46,151 nucleotides of DNA. Source: an uncultured Pseudomonadota bacterium (GTDB lineage Bacteria > Myxococcota_A > UBA796 > SXON01). The stretch is from the NCBI GenBank assembly GCA_903921785.1, contig CAIXRH010000091.1:1-46151 (forward strand), in the 5' to 3' direction. A program made the translations under genes and the position numbers. The notes beneath the pieces were generated by a model. The model was not told the origin of the DNA, ran no database searches, and saw nothing but the letters and a program-made list of their open reading frames with translations. Each line of letters begins with the position of its first letter. The first letter of the stretch is position 1. Shown here one piece after another: positions 17,122-25,543 of the stretch.

Positions 17122-18311
17122 CGGTCTTCGCGTTTCTCCTGGCCGGCTGCCCAGCCGAGGCGGACCTCGCGAAGGCAACCAACGATTCGGGGGGCTCGGC
17201 CGACTCCGCCGACTCTGGCGGTGCGGACACCGAGGTGATCCCTGGCGAGTGCCCGGCCGACGCCGGGTACGTGGGGGAGGCGCCCCACGACGCGCGTACG
17301 CTCGTCGGCGAGGGCACCTGGACGCTCGACTTCGACGCGGAGGCCGAGGCGCTCGGCTACGTGGATTGCAGGTACCACCGGCAGTACGCCGTCTCCACCG
17401 AGCGGGAGGGGCATCGGTGGCAGTGCCCGGAGTGCGACTGGTTCACGATGGGCGACGCCACGGTGGACGTCGGCTACGACGACTGCTTCCTGAGCATCTC
17501 CTCCGCTGACCAGACGCGCACGGAGCACCTCGGTTTTGCCACCGGCGACGACGGCCTGACCCACCTCTGGCGCACGGGCGCCGAGAACGTCACCCTCGCC
17601 GACATGGGCGCGGTGACCGGCGCCGGCTCCGAGGCCGATCCCTACGTGGGCGGTTGGACCGACGACGGCGCCTTCGACGCGGGCGGCGGGTTCACCCTCG
17701 TGGCGGAGCTTTCGCTGGTGCAGGGCGTCGATCCTGGCGTCTCGATCGCCGACGTGGACGTGCCCCGCGAGGAGCCGTACGCGTGCGGGTGGCCTACGTG
17801 TAATCCGGGAGGCCCCGCGCCGTCGTGGACGCTCACCACCGGCGGCGTGCTCCCCAACGGCCGCTTCTTCGACACCTGCGGCGACGAGGTCGATCTTTGG
17901 GACTTCTGGGGTCGCTACCTGGTGATCGACGCCTCCGCGCCCAACTGCGGCCCCTGCCAGGCGATGGCGCAGGACGAAGGCGCGTGGGTGGAGTCGATGG
18001 CGGCGCGTGGCATCGAAGTGCAGTGGATCACCCTGCTCAACAGCTCGCTCTCGGAGGTCAACGGCGCCGCCACGCCCGAGCAGCTGCAGACCTGGGTGGA
18101 CGCCTTCGGCTCCACCGGGCCAGTGCTCTCCGACGAAGGCTACGGCTATGACCTGTTCATGCCCTACCGCGGCGACGGCTCCAGCAGCTACCCGACCTTG
18201 ATCGTGGTTGATCCGGAGATGCGCGTACTCGGTTGGGACGCCGGCTACGCGACCGTGGAGAGCGGCGGCGACGGCTTCGGCCCCATCGAGGCGCTGATCG
18301 CGGGCGGGTGA
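17118..18311 (+). CDS. thioredoxin-fold lipoprotein with CGPC active site
   Basis: A 397-aa product. The start is GTG at 17118, overlapping the ComEA-like stop as GTGA and giving the lipobox LLAGC (Cys11). A Ser/Gly/Asp linker (about 20-40) leads to a Cys-rich domain of about 200 residues (WQCPEC at 101-106, a possible metal or disulfide site). The C-terminal TlpA/thioredoxin-like domain (about 235-397) has VDLWDFWGRYLVIDA and active-site C277-G-P-C280, then the YPTLIVVDP cis-Pro strand. It is probably a membrane-tethered disulfide oxidoreductase; its partner might be the Cys-bearing MBL-Ada and HhH proteins encoded upstream. Confidence 0.87.
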   Translation: MTVFAFLLAGCPAEADLAKATNDSGGSADSADSGGADTEVIPGECPADAGYVGEAPHDARTLVGEGTWTLDFDAEAEALGYVDCRYHRQYAVSTEREGHRWQCPECDWFTMGDATVDVGYDDCFLSISSADQTRTEHLGFATGDDGLTHLWRTGAENVTLADMGAVTGAGSEADPYVGGWTDDGAFDAGGGFTLVAELSLVQGVDPGVSIADVDVPREEPYACGWPTCNPGGPAPSWTLTTGGVLPNGRFFDTCGDEVDLWDFWGRYLVIDASAPNCGPCQAMAQDEGAWVESMAARGIEVQWITLLNSSLSEVNGAATPEQLQTWVDAFGSTGPVLSDEGYGYDLFMPYRGDGSSSYPTLIVVDPEMRVLGWDAGYATVESGGDGFGPIEALIAGG

Positions 18312-18681
18312 ACGGCGGTCCGGCCGGGGAGGGGAGGAGGACACAGGGGCGCCAGACCGGCGTCGGCGCGTCGAGGACCGGGGTCAGGCGCCGGCGGGCG
18401 GAGCCCGCCGTGAACCGTCGCGCTTCGAGACCGACGTCGGCGGCGCGGTCGGGGTGCGCCGGCGGGCGGCGCGGCCCGCTCCGCGAACGACCCCGCGGCG
18501 GCGCAGCGACGCCGGTCGTGGCTCGCGACGTTCCTGCCGAGGTGGGAGGGGGAACCCTCGTTGTTTCGACCGGCTACGCGGATCGTCGCGGGCCGGACGG
18601 GCTCCCCTTCCTCTCGCCCCGCTGCCGCCGACCGCCGGGCCGCCCCGCCAGACGTTAAGCCCCCGCGTCCCCCGGTAGCCC
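18312..18681. other. 370-bp intergenic region with one clear hairpin
   Basis: No credible gene on either strand. An 8-bp stem, CGGCGGGC/GCCCGCCG with a 3-nt GGA loop, lies at 18392-18410, about 80 bp after the thioredoxin lipoprotein stop, and could stop transcription although no T-tract follows. The remainder is very GC-rich with no recognisable promoter. Confidence 0.5.
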
Positions 18682-20304
18682 GTGCCCGACCCCGCCGTGC
18701 CCGCCCCGTCTCCCCGCCTGTTCACCCGGGCGAACCTCCCGGCGATCGCGGCGGCGATCTTCTCGGGCGTCGTGCTGCGGCTGGTGAGTCCGCCGATCGG
18801 GCTGCACTGGCTGCACTGGTTCAGCTTCGTTCCGCTGCTGGTGGCGGCCGCGGCCCCGGATGGTCGTCCGGTGAGCGCCCACCCGCTCGGGCAGTTTTGG
18901 GCGGCGCTCCGGGGCCGGGCGTTCAAGCTCGGGTACCTCACCGGCTTCTCCGGCGTCTTCGTCCTCTTCTTCTGGCTCGCCCAGACGATCGACCTGTTCA
19001 GCAACATCCCGCTGGTGCTCGCCGCGCTGCTCGTGGCGTTGTTCGCCGCGGTCTTCGGGCTGCCCTACGGGTTCCTCGCGTCGGCGGTGGCGCCGCTGCG
19101 CGCGCGCATGGGCGGCTGGTGGGTCGTGGCCTTCCCCACGGTGTGGGTGGCGGCGGAATTCGCCCAGCCCGCCTTGTTCCCGTACTATCAGGGAGTCGGG
19201 CAGTACCGGAACCCGTACACCTGGCAGCTCGCGAGCGTTTTTGGCGCCTACGGGGTGAGCTGGCTCCTCCTCTGCACCAACGCCGCGTTGGCCGAGGTGG
19301 TGCTGGCGCGGAAGGAAGGTCGCCCCTTCCCCGTCGCGCCGTTCGCCGCGGCCATCGGGCTCTTCGTGGCCAACCTCGGCTTCGGCTATTGGCGGTTCAA
19401 CGCGGTGGAGGCGGAGCTCGCGAAGGCGCCGGTGGTGCGGATCTCCGAGCTGCAGCAGGGCGTCAGCATGGTCAAGCGCATCGAGGACCGCGGCACAGAC
19501 GTGCTGCGCTCCTGGATGAAGTCGACCGCGAAGGTGACGGGCGACAAGCCCGACCTCGTGGTCTGGCCCGAAGGCTCGATCGGCTACAACCCGACGGAGA
19601 AGGAGCTCCAGCCGATCCTCGGCGGCATGGCCAAACGCGGCGACTTCGCGTTCCTCCTCGGCGGCGGCACCCACGGCCCCGACCCGGCGGACCCGAGCAA
19701 ACACGCCGCGTGGAACAGCGTGTACCTCTTCGGGCGAGATGGCGAGGTGAAAGCTCGCTATGACAAGATGGTGCCGATGCCGTTCGGCGAGTACCTGCCC
19801 TGGCCGGCCTCCTACCTCAAGCCCTACATCCAGGGCGTGGGGAGCTTCCGCGCGGGCACCGAGCCCACGGTGTTCTACACCGACAAGTTCAGCTTCACCG
19901 TTCCGATCTGCTACGAAGCGATCCTCGAGAAGCAGATGCGCACCCTCGCCATCGCCGACGCCTACGTGAGCGTGACCAACGACGGCTGGTTCGGGGACAC
20001 CGCGGCTCCCTGGCAGCACGCCATGCTCGCCGCCGCCTACGCGGTGGAGCTGGGGCGGCCGATGATCCGCATCGCCTACACCGGCGTGTCGATGGTCGTG
20101 GAGCCCCACGGGGTGATCAAGTACGAGACGCAGCCGTACACCGACGTGGCGAAGGTCGTGGAGCTCCGGGTGCCGAAGGGCGGCCTGGCCACGCCGTACC
20201 AGACCTGGGGTCGATGGTTCCCGCACCTGTGCGCGGCGGTCACCGTCCTGCTCGCGAGCCTGATCGCGGCGGGCCGTGTCACACCGCGCCGGTCGCGGGC
20301 GTAA
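18682..20304 (+). CDS. lnt: apolipoprotein N-acyltransferase Lnt
   Basis: A 540-aa product. It adds the third acyl chain to lipoproteins in the inner membrane, preparing them for Lol export. There are about six N-terminal TM helices (20-240) and a nitrilase-like periplasmic domain (245-505). The catalytic triad is visible: Glu297 in VVWPEGS, Lys362 in YDKMVPMPFGEYLP and Cys410 in PICYEAI. A last TM (about 510-532) and a basic tail follow. The start is GTG. Its position ahead of an ECF sigma gene is unusual: the stop is 17 bp before that gene, so the sigma operon can be read through from lnt. Confidence 0.95.
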   Translation: MPDPAVPAPSPRLFTRANLPAIAAAIFSGVVLRLVSPPIGLHWLHWFSFVPLLVAAAAPDGRPVSAHPLGQFWAALRGRAFKLGYLTGFSGVFVLFFWLAQTIDLFSNIPLVLAALLVALFAAVFGLPYGFLASAVAPLRARMGGWWVVAFPTVWVAAEFAQPALFPYYQGVGQYRNPYTWQLASVFGAYGVSWLLLCTNAALAEVVLARKEGRPFPVAPFAAAIGLFVANLGFGYWRFNAVEAELAKAPVVRISELQQGVSMVKRIEDRGTDVLRSWMKSTAKVTGDKPDLVVWPEGSIGYNPTEKELQPILGGMAKRGDFAFLLGGGTHGPDPADPSKHAAWNSVYLFGRDGEVKARYDKMVPMPFGEYLPWPASYLKPYIQGVGSFRAGTEPTVFYTDKFSFTVPICYEAILEKQMRTLAIADAYVSVTNDGWFGDTAAPWQHAMLAAAYAVELGRPMIRIAYTGVSMVVEPHGVIKYETQPYTDVAKVVELRVPKGGLATPYQTWGRWFPHLCAAVTVLLASLIAAGRVTPRRSRA

Positions 20305-20321
20305 GGAGCGTCGGAGATCGG

Positions 20322-20843
20322 GTGGCACGCCCGCAAACCGACGAGGAGCTGATGGACGCGGTCCGAGATGGCAACGACGCGGCGTACATGACGCTGTTCG
20401 AGCGTCATCGGGCTTCGCTCTACGGGTATGCCCTGAGGATGACCCGTCGCCCCGAGGTGGCGGACGACGTCTTCCAGGAGACGTTCCTGCGCGTGCACCG
20501 CGCCCGTACCACCTGGGCGAGCCACCAGGGCTCCTTCCGCTCGTGGTTGTTTCGCATCGCCACCAACACCATCCGGGACCGCGCTCGGCAGGCGGCCCGC
20601 CGGCCCGAGGTGCTCGACGACACGTTCGAGCCCAGCCGCAGCACGACCCCGAGCGACCGCATCATGCTCGAGCGGGCGCTGGCCCAGCTCCCCGAGAACC
20701 TGCGGGACGCCTTCGTGCTCACCGCGGTGATGGGCATGGACCACAACGAGGTCGCCGCGGCCCTCGACATCACCCCTGACAACGCCCGGGCCCGGGTCTC
20801 ACGCGCCCGCACGCGCTTGCGCGAACTGCTGGAGGTCTCGTGA
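20322..20843 (+). CDS. ECF-type RNA polymerase sigma factor
   Basis: A 173-aa product. GTG at 20322 is chosen because a GGAG ribosome-binding site lies 5 bases upstream and the family helix follows at once (VARPQTDEELMDAVRDG). Region 2 (about 15-85) has LFERHRASLYGYALRMT, ADDVFQETFLRVHRA and the FRSWLFRIATNTIRDRAR -10-recognition helix. Region 4 (about 110-170) has LPENLRDAFVLTAVMGM and an HTH (NEVAAALDITPDNARARVSR). No N-terminal region 1. It overlaps the next gene by 4 bp. ECF factors are normally silenced by a co-encoded membrane anti-sigma factor, matching that next gene. Confidence 0.94.
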   Translation: MARPQTDEELMDAVRDGNDAAYMTLFERHRASLYGYALRMTRRPEVADDVFQETFLRVHRARTTWASHQGSFRSWLFRIATNTIRDRARQAARRPEVLDDTFEPSRSTTPSDRIMLERALAQLPENLRDAFVLTAVMGMDHNEVAAALDITPDNARARVSRARTRLRELLEVS

Positions 20844-21376
20844 CCGACCAGGAGTTCGACGCCCGCTTCGGCGATCTCGGCCCGATCGAGCCGCCGGAGC
20901 TGGTCGTGCGCCGCACGGTCGCGGCGTACCAGACGGAGCGCCGCCGCGGCGCCGTCCGCGTGCGGATCTTCGCCGTCGGCGGGATGGCGCTGATGGCCGC
21001 CCTGTCGCTGATGGTGGTGTCGGGCCCGCCCGACCGCGGCGACCCCTCCACGCTCGTCGAGCGCGGCTCCGGCGCGGTGCTCCCGGGGGTCGACGTGAAG
21101 GTCGCCGTGCGTCACGCGGCCGGAACGACCGAGCGCTTCGCGACGAACCAGCGCTATGCTGCGGGAGACACCCTGATGTTCCGCGTCGCCGCCACCGCTC
21201 CCGCCGACCTGAAGCTCCTCCGCGAAGGCGTGGTTCTCTGGGCGGGCCACGTCAACGCCGGCGAGGTGGACCTGCCGGTGGGCTACACGCTCGAAGCGGG
21301 GGAGAGCGCGGCGCGCTTCGTGGTCGAGGGCGGCGCCGAGTCCATCACCGTGTACGTCCCCGCGGTGGCGCCATGA
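20840..21376 (+). CDS. probable single-pass membrane anti-sigma/sensor protein
   Basis: A 178-aa product. The start is GTG, overlapping the sigma factor stop (GTGA). A cytoplasmic N-terminus of about 40 residues ends in ERRRGAVRVR, followed by one TM helix (about 43-61, FAVGGMALMAALSLMVV) and a periplasmic beta domain (about 65-178) with RYAAGDTLMFRVAATAPADLK, reminiscent of DUF4384-type domains. The zinc anti-sigma motif (HxxxCxxC) is absent. The anti-sigma role is inferred from position and topology, not from a recognised domain. The stop overlaps the caspase gene (ATGA), so the three genes are translationally coupled. Confidence 0.75.
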   Translation: MTDQEFDARFGDLGPIEPPELVVRRTVAAYQTERRRGAVRVRIFAVGGMALMAALSLMVVSGPPDRGDPSTLVERGSGAVLPGVDVKVAVRHAAGTTERFATNQRYAAGDTLMFRVAATAPADLKLLREGVVLWAGHVNAGEVDLPVGYTLEAGESAARFVVEGGAESITVYVPAVAP

Positions 21377-22947
21377 TCCTCAGCCTCGTCGCTGGTGCGT
21401 TCGCGGGCGCGGTGGCGATCACGCCGGGCCCGGAGGATGCCTACAAACCCCGCCGGGTCGCCGTGCTCGTGGGCGTCGAGGACTACACCGATCCGCTGCT
21501 TCAGGGGCTCAAGTTCCCCGAGAAGGACGCGCGGGACCTCGGCGCCGTCCTCGGCTCGGTCGATGGGGGCGGGTTCGACCGGGTCTTCGTCATCTCCGGC
21601 CACGACGCCACCACGCGCGCCGGGCTGATGCACGCCCTGGAGGTCGCCACGGCGGACCTCCAGCGGGACGACACCTTCCTCCTCTACCTCTCCGGCCACG
21701 GCACCCTCGAGATCGACCCGGTGCAGGGCAGTGAGCTGTTCTTCCTCCCGTCCGACGGGCGTCTGGACGCGCCCGAGACCACCGGCCTGAAGGTGTCGGA
21801 CGTGGAGGAGCTCGTGCACGAGCTCCCAGCGCGCCGCCGGGTTTTGATCCTGGACACCTGCCACAACGGCCGGGCCGGGAGTCGCTCGGCCGTCAGCGCG
21901 CCCACCCAGCAGCTCATCAGCGGCTTCCGCGGCGAGCCCCCCGCGCCGCGCGGCGGGCACGACGTGAGCGAGTCCGAAGCCAGGCTGTACGCCGCCCAAT
22001 ATTGGCAGCCGGCGATGGAGGACCCCACCCTCCAGAACGGTGTCTACACCCACTTCCTCATCGATGCCCTCACCGGCGCGCGCAGCAAGGCCGACCTCGA
22101 CGAAGACGGCCTCGTCGACGTGATGGAGGCCCACCAGTACGCCCGCGACCGCACGATGACGTGGACCGGCGGGCTCCAGATGCCCCGCGCCGAGTACCGC
22201 ATCGTCGGCCGGGAAGAAATCTACCTCGGCGGCTCCTCCACCCTCCGCGGCGCGGCCGAGCGCGCGCTCATCGCCGCTTGCGATGCGGTGCTCGCCCGCG
22301 CCAGGCTGTTCGTGAACGGCACGGCACGCGGGGAGCTCCCCGGCGTCTACGCCCTGGACCCCGGCAGCTCCACCGTGGAGATCCAGGCCCCTGACGGGCG
22401 CACGCTTCTGAAGGAGCGGGTCACCGTCCGGGCCGGCGAGACCCTCCCCATCGAGCAGCTCCTCCGCCGTAAGGCGCCGTCCTTCGGGCTCCTCGGCGGG
22501 GTCGCGTACCACGGCGGCAACGAAGCGCTCCTCCCGCTCGGCGGCAGCCTCGAAGCGGTCTGGGGCAACCCGCTCCGGGTCGAAGGTCCCTGGCGCCCCG
22601 AGCTGCACGCCGCGGCGGACCTCTCGGCCGGCACCGACGCCGCCACCGCCGTCGACGAGACCACCGGCACCGTCAGCGCCGGCGTCGGCTTCGGGCCGAC
22701 GTTCGGTCCGGGCTGGCTCGCCGTCACTGCCGACGTCCACGACACCTGGCGCGCGAGCGAGTACGGCACCCAGGCCAACCTTGGGGCGGCCGGCGGGCTC
22801 ACCCTGGGCGTCGATCTCCAGCTCGACCCCCACCTCATGCTCAGCACCCGGCTCGAAGGGTGGGCGGGACCAGAGACCACCTGGTCGGGCCCCACCCTCG
22901 CGTACGGCGGCGCCTTGCGGGTCGGGATCTCCCGCTCGCTGAAGTAG
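21373..22947 (+). CDS. caspase-like (C14) protease fused to predicted outer-membrane barrel
   Basis: A 524-aa product with signal peptide MILSLVAGAFAGAVA. The caspase p20-like domain (about 25-285) has RRVAVLVGVEDYTD, catalytic His109 in YLSGHGT and catalytic Cys163 in LILDTCHNGR, followed by YAAQYWQPAMEDP and NGVYTHFLIDAL as in bacterial orthocaspases. An EF-hand-like DLDEDGLVDVMEAH (about 236-249) could bind calcium. A PEGA-like beta module (about 310-360) is followed by about 150 residues of alternating hydrophobic strands (GLLGGVAYHGG to YGGALRVGISRSLK), predicted to be a small beta-barrel. The protease would thus face the periplasm. Encoded with an ECF sigma and a probable anti-sigma factor. 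Confidence 0.88.
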   Translation: MILSLVAGAFAGAVAITPGPEDAYKPRRVAVLVGVEDYTDPLLQGLKFPEKDARDLGAVLGSVDGGGFDRVFVISGHDATTRAGLMHALEVATADLQRDDTFLLYLSGHGTLEIDPVQGSELFFLPSDGRLDAPETTGLKVSDVEELVHELPARRRVLILDTCHNGRAGSRSAVSAPTQQLISGFRGEPPAPRGGHDVSESEARLYAAQYWQPAMEDPTLQNGVYTHFLIDALTGARSKADLDEDGLVDVMEAHQYARDRTMTWTGGLQMPRAEYRIVGREEIYLGGSSTLRGAAERALIAACDAVLARARLFVNGTARGELPGVYALDPGSSTVEIQAPDGRTLLKERVTVRAGETLPIEQLLRRKAPSFGLLGGVAYHGGNEALLPLGGSLEAVWGNPLRVEGPWRPELHAAADLSAGTDAATAVDETTGTVSAGVGFGPTFGPGWLAVTADVHDTWRASEYGTQANLGAAGGLTLGVDLQLDPHLMLSTRLEGWAGPETTWSGPTLAYGGALRVGISRSLK

Positions 22948-22950
22948 GCG

Positions 22951-24489
22951 GTGCGGCAAGGCGCGTCAGGTTCGGCTACCATCGTGGTGGTGTCCCTGCT
23001 CCTCGCCCTCACCGCGTGCCACCCCCTCGCCCCCTGGCCGGTGGACGACGGCGGCGCGCCGCTCGACCAACGCATCACGGTCAGCCCGGGCACGGTGGAC
23101 TTCGGCTCGGTCTCGGTGAACGAGCAGGGGGAGGCGATCCGGATCTTGAAGGTGTACAACCTCGGGGAAGACACGGTCACCGTGACCGGGCAGGATGAGC
23201 CCATCGGTGACGACGGGGTCTTCCGGGTCGACGCCGGGCCGGTGCTCTCCCTGGAGCCGGGGGAGGAGCGCGAGCTCACGGTCACCTTCATCCCCGAGAC
23301 CGAGGGCGACTCGCTCGCGCGCCTGCGCTTCGATCCGGGATCGGAGGTGGTGGAGCTGCGCGGGTCGGGCACCGCGCCGGTCCTTCAGGTGCGCGACGTC
23401 GAGATCCCGGCGACTGTGCTCGGCTGTTCGGGGGTGGGGCAGGTCACCGTGGCCAATACCGGGAGCGAGCCGCTCTCGCTGGACGCCGGGATGTCCGGGG
23501 AGGGGTTCTCGGCGACCGGCTGGCCGCCGGAGGTGCCCGTGGGTGAAGAAGCCCAGATCGACGTCACCTTCACCCCGGGCGGCGGCGGCGAGTGGTCCGG
23601 GGTCCTCACCCTGACCACCAACGACCCCATGCAGCCCGAGGTTGCCGTCCAGGTGGACGCGCTGGGGTACGAAGGGGAGGGGGTGCGCGAGCGGTTCGTC
23701 TACGCGCCCGCGGCGCCGACCGACACCCTCGTGGTCGTGGAGGGGAACAGCTTCGCCGCCGACCCCCGGCTGGACGAGGCGCTGTCGGCCTACGCCGCGC
23801 GCGTCCACGACGCGTGGCTCGACGTCCAGCTCACGTCCCTGGGCAGCGGCAGCGCCTGTCCTGCTGATGTTCCGGCCTGGACGACCGCGGACGCGTCGGA
23901 GCTCGCCATCGCGAACGTGTTGAAACACGGGTTCGAAGCGCGCGGTGGCGCCTGGGACACCGACCTCGTCGGGCTGGTGGAGCGTGCCCTTTTTGAGACC
24001 GAGCCCGGCGGCTGCCTCGACGGGCTCCGCCGTGCGGGCGCGAGCCTCGACGTCGTGCTCGTCGCCGCGGACCCGCCCACCGAAGACGCCGTCGCGGCGT
24101 TCGCGGCCGTGGCTTCGGCGCTCCCCGACGGCACGCCGGTGCGGGTGAGCGCGCTGGTGCCCCGGTCCGGCGAGTGCGGCGACACCGACACCAGCTACGC
24201 CACGCTCGCCTCGACCTGGAGCGGCGTCGTCGGCGACCTCTGCGCCACCTCCTGGACCGCCGCCTTCGAGGCCTTCGCGGCGCTTCCGGTGATCCACGCG
24301 GAAGCCCGGTTCCCGCTCGCCGAGGTGCCGGTACCGTCGTCCATCGAGGTCTCCGCCGACGGCGCACCGTTCACGGGATGGAGCTGGGACGCCGCCGAGA
24401 ACACCATCGTGGTTCCCGCCGAGGACGCGCCCACCGTGGGCGCGGAGCTCACGGTCGACTACGTGTCCGCGGTGAGCTGCGGCGGATGA
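22951..24489 (+). CDS. lipoprotein with choice-of-anchor-D (ASH-like) domains and degenerate vWA-like half
   Basis: A 512-aa product, starting at GTG with lipobox ALTAC (Cys23). Two immunoglobulin-like repeats of the choice-of-anchor-D/ASH type occur at about 40-140 (TVDFGSVSVNEQGEAIRILKVYN) and 142-240 (PATVLGCSGVGQVTVANTG...LTLTTNDP). The second half (about 245-510) follows the layout of myxobacterial vWA lipoproteins, including the closing SIEVSADGAPFTGWSWDAAENTIVV and a final Cys. The expected MIDAS D-x-S-x-S is replaced by VVEGNSF, so metal-dependent binding is probably lost. It follows the caspase gene by 3 bp and may be in that operon. Confidence 0.82.
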   Translation: MRQGASGSATIVVVSLLLALTACHPLAPWPVDDGGAPLDQRITVSPGTVDFGSVSVNEQGEAIRILKVYNLGEDTVTVTGQDEPIGDDGVFRVDAGPVLSLEPGEERELTVTFIPETEGDSLARLRFDPGSEVVELRGSGTAPVLQVRDVEIPATVLGCSGVGQVTVANTGSEPLSLDAGMSGEGFSATGWPPEVPVGEEAQIDVTFTPGGGGEWSGVLTLTTNDPMQPEVAVQVDALGYEGEGVRERFVYAPAAPTDTLVVVEGNSFAADPRLDEALSAYAARVHDAWLDVQLTSLGSGSACPADVPAWTTADASELAIANVLKHGFEARGGAWDTDLVGLVERALFETEPGGCLDGLRRAGASLDVVLVAADPPTEDAVAAFAAVASALPDGTPVRVSALVPRSGECGDTDTSYATLASTWSGVVGDLCATSWTAAFEAFAALPVIHAEARFPLAEVPVPSSIEVSADGAPFTGWSWDAAENTIVVPAEDAPTVGAELTVDYVSAVSCGG

Positions 24490-25160
24490 AATTCGCGATG
24501 GTGTACCTGCTCGTGAGCTCGCTCACGCACAGTCCGTTGCTGGCCGGCGCGGCCCTTTTGGCGTTCTGGCTCGCCGGTGGCAGTTGGTGGGTGGGGCGGC
24601 TCCCCGACCTCTTCGGCCCCTGGCGGCGCTGGCAGCAGGAGCGCGCCCTGCGCGACCTCCTCGCCACCAACCCCCACGATCTCAACGCCCGCACCGACCT
24701 CGCCGGGCTCGTGGCGGAGCGCAACCCGGCCGAGGCGAAGGAGCTCCTCGGCGAGGTCCTCCGGCGTTACCCGGAGCAGGCGCTGCCCCACTACTGGCTC
24801 GGCGTCGCGTGCTTACGCTCGGGGGATCTTGCGGGTGGGCAGGCCGCGATCGACGCCGCGCTCGAACGGCGCCGCGACCTGAGGTGGGGCGAGCCCGGTC
24901 TGGTGCTCGGCGACGCATACGCGGCGGCGGGACGGCACGCGGAGGCCATCCGCGCGTACGAACGGGCACTCCACGTGCACGGCAGCTACGCCGAGGTGTG
25001 GTTCAAGGCGGGCCAGGCCGCCAAGGCCGGCGGGGACGCCGCCCGCGCCCGCCACTTCTGGCAGTCCACCCTGCGCACCACCCAGGGAGCGCCGCCGTTC
25101 AAGCGGCGCAAGGACCGGCTGTGGCGCTGGCGCGCGTGGTGGGCGCTGCGGGCATGGTGA
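24486..25160 (+). CDS. membrane-anchored TPR protein
   Basis: A 224-aa product. The start ATG overlaps the previous stop (ATGA). One N-terminal TM helix (about 18-37, PLLAGAALLAFWLAGGSWWV) is followed by a basic/aromatic stretch and then TPR units: NPHDLNARTDLAGLVAE, YPEQALPHYWLGVACLRSG, RWGEPGLVLGDAYAAAGRH and SYAEVWFKAGQAAKAGGD. The C-terminus is very basic and Trp-rich (KRRKDRLWRWRAWWALRAW). A scaffold role is likely; the partner is unknown. The coupling to the ASH/vWA-like gene suggests a shared complex. Confidence 0.87.
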   Translation: MKFAMVYLLVSSLTHSPLLAGAALLAFWLAGGSWWVGRLPDLFGPWRRWQQERALRDLLATNPHDLNARTDLAGLVAERNPAEAKELLGEVLRRYPEQALPHYWLGVACLRSGDLAGGQAAIDAALERRRDLRWGEPGLVLGDAYAAAGRHAEAIRAYERALHVHGSYAEVWFKAGQAAKAGGDAARARHFWQSTLRTTQGAPPFKRRKDRLWRWRAWWALRAW

Positions 25161-25162
25161 GG

Positions 25163-25234
25163 GGCGCCGCGCCCGCCGCGTCCGCCGCCGACCGAACCCC
25201 GCACTTCCGGGCGCCGCGTCTGGCGCGGCGAGCC
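25163..25234. repeat. 72-bp direct repeat, copy 1
   Basis: Matches copy 2 (25472-25543) at 71 of 72 positions, the only difference being at one base near the middle. It contains an internal hairpin, CGCCGCG-TCTGG-CGCGGCG (25212-25230), so the element looks like a REP/BIME-type extragenic palindromic repeat. It begins 3 bp after the TPR gene stop. Confidence 0.85.
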
Positions 25235-25306
25235 TCATCGGGCGTCCCGACACCTCCTGGTCCCCACCGGTGCCCGAGGTCACCCAAACGCGCGAGCCGC
25301 CGCAGC

Positions 25307-25322
25307 AAGCCCACGCGGGCTT
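25307..25322 (+). terminator. hairpin with short T-tract
   Basis: AAGCCC-ACGC-GGGCTT, a 6-bp stem with 4-nt loop, followed by T and G. It lies about 150 bp downstream of the TPR gene and could end the sigma/caspase/TPR transcript. Confidence 0.4.
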
Positions 25323-25471
25323 TGGCTCTCGGCGATGGGTCTTGTCGTTCGGCGCCGACGGTGGCGGGTGCGGTGACGTGGCGGGTGACGCCACTGGCGG
25401 CGGGCGGAGCGGAGCGACCGCCTGTGGGCGGTGGCGGCAGGACCCAGGGGTGACCTCGCTTCCTCGCCGAC

Positions 25472-25543
25472 GGCGCCGCGCCCGCCGCGTCCGCCGACGA
25501 CCGAACCCCGCACTTCCGGGCGCCGCGTCTGGCGCGGCGAGCC
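25472..25543. repeat. 72-bp direct repeat, copy 2
   Basis: Second copy of the element at 25163-25234 in the same orientation, with its internal hairpin at 25521-25539. It ends 34 bp before the MopE-like gene start and may influence its expression. Confidence 0.85.

Noticed and set aside
18384-19007. Minus-strand open frame overlapping the start of lnt
   Set aside because: Mostly Arg-rich sequence across an intergenic region and antisense to lnt, with no ribosome-binding site or family pattern.
20322-22947. Reading the caspase operon as an antiphage defence system
   Set aside because: Bacterial caspases occur in defence loci, but here the protein has a signal peptide and barrel-like tail, and the neighbours are a sigma factor and lipoprotein genes; no sensor or nuclease effector is present.
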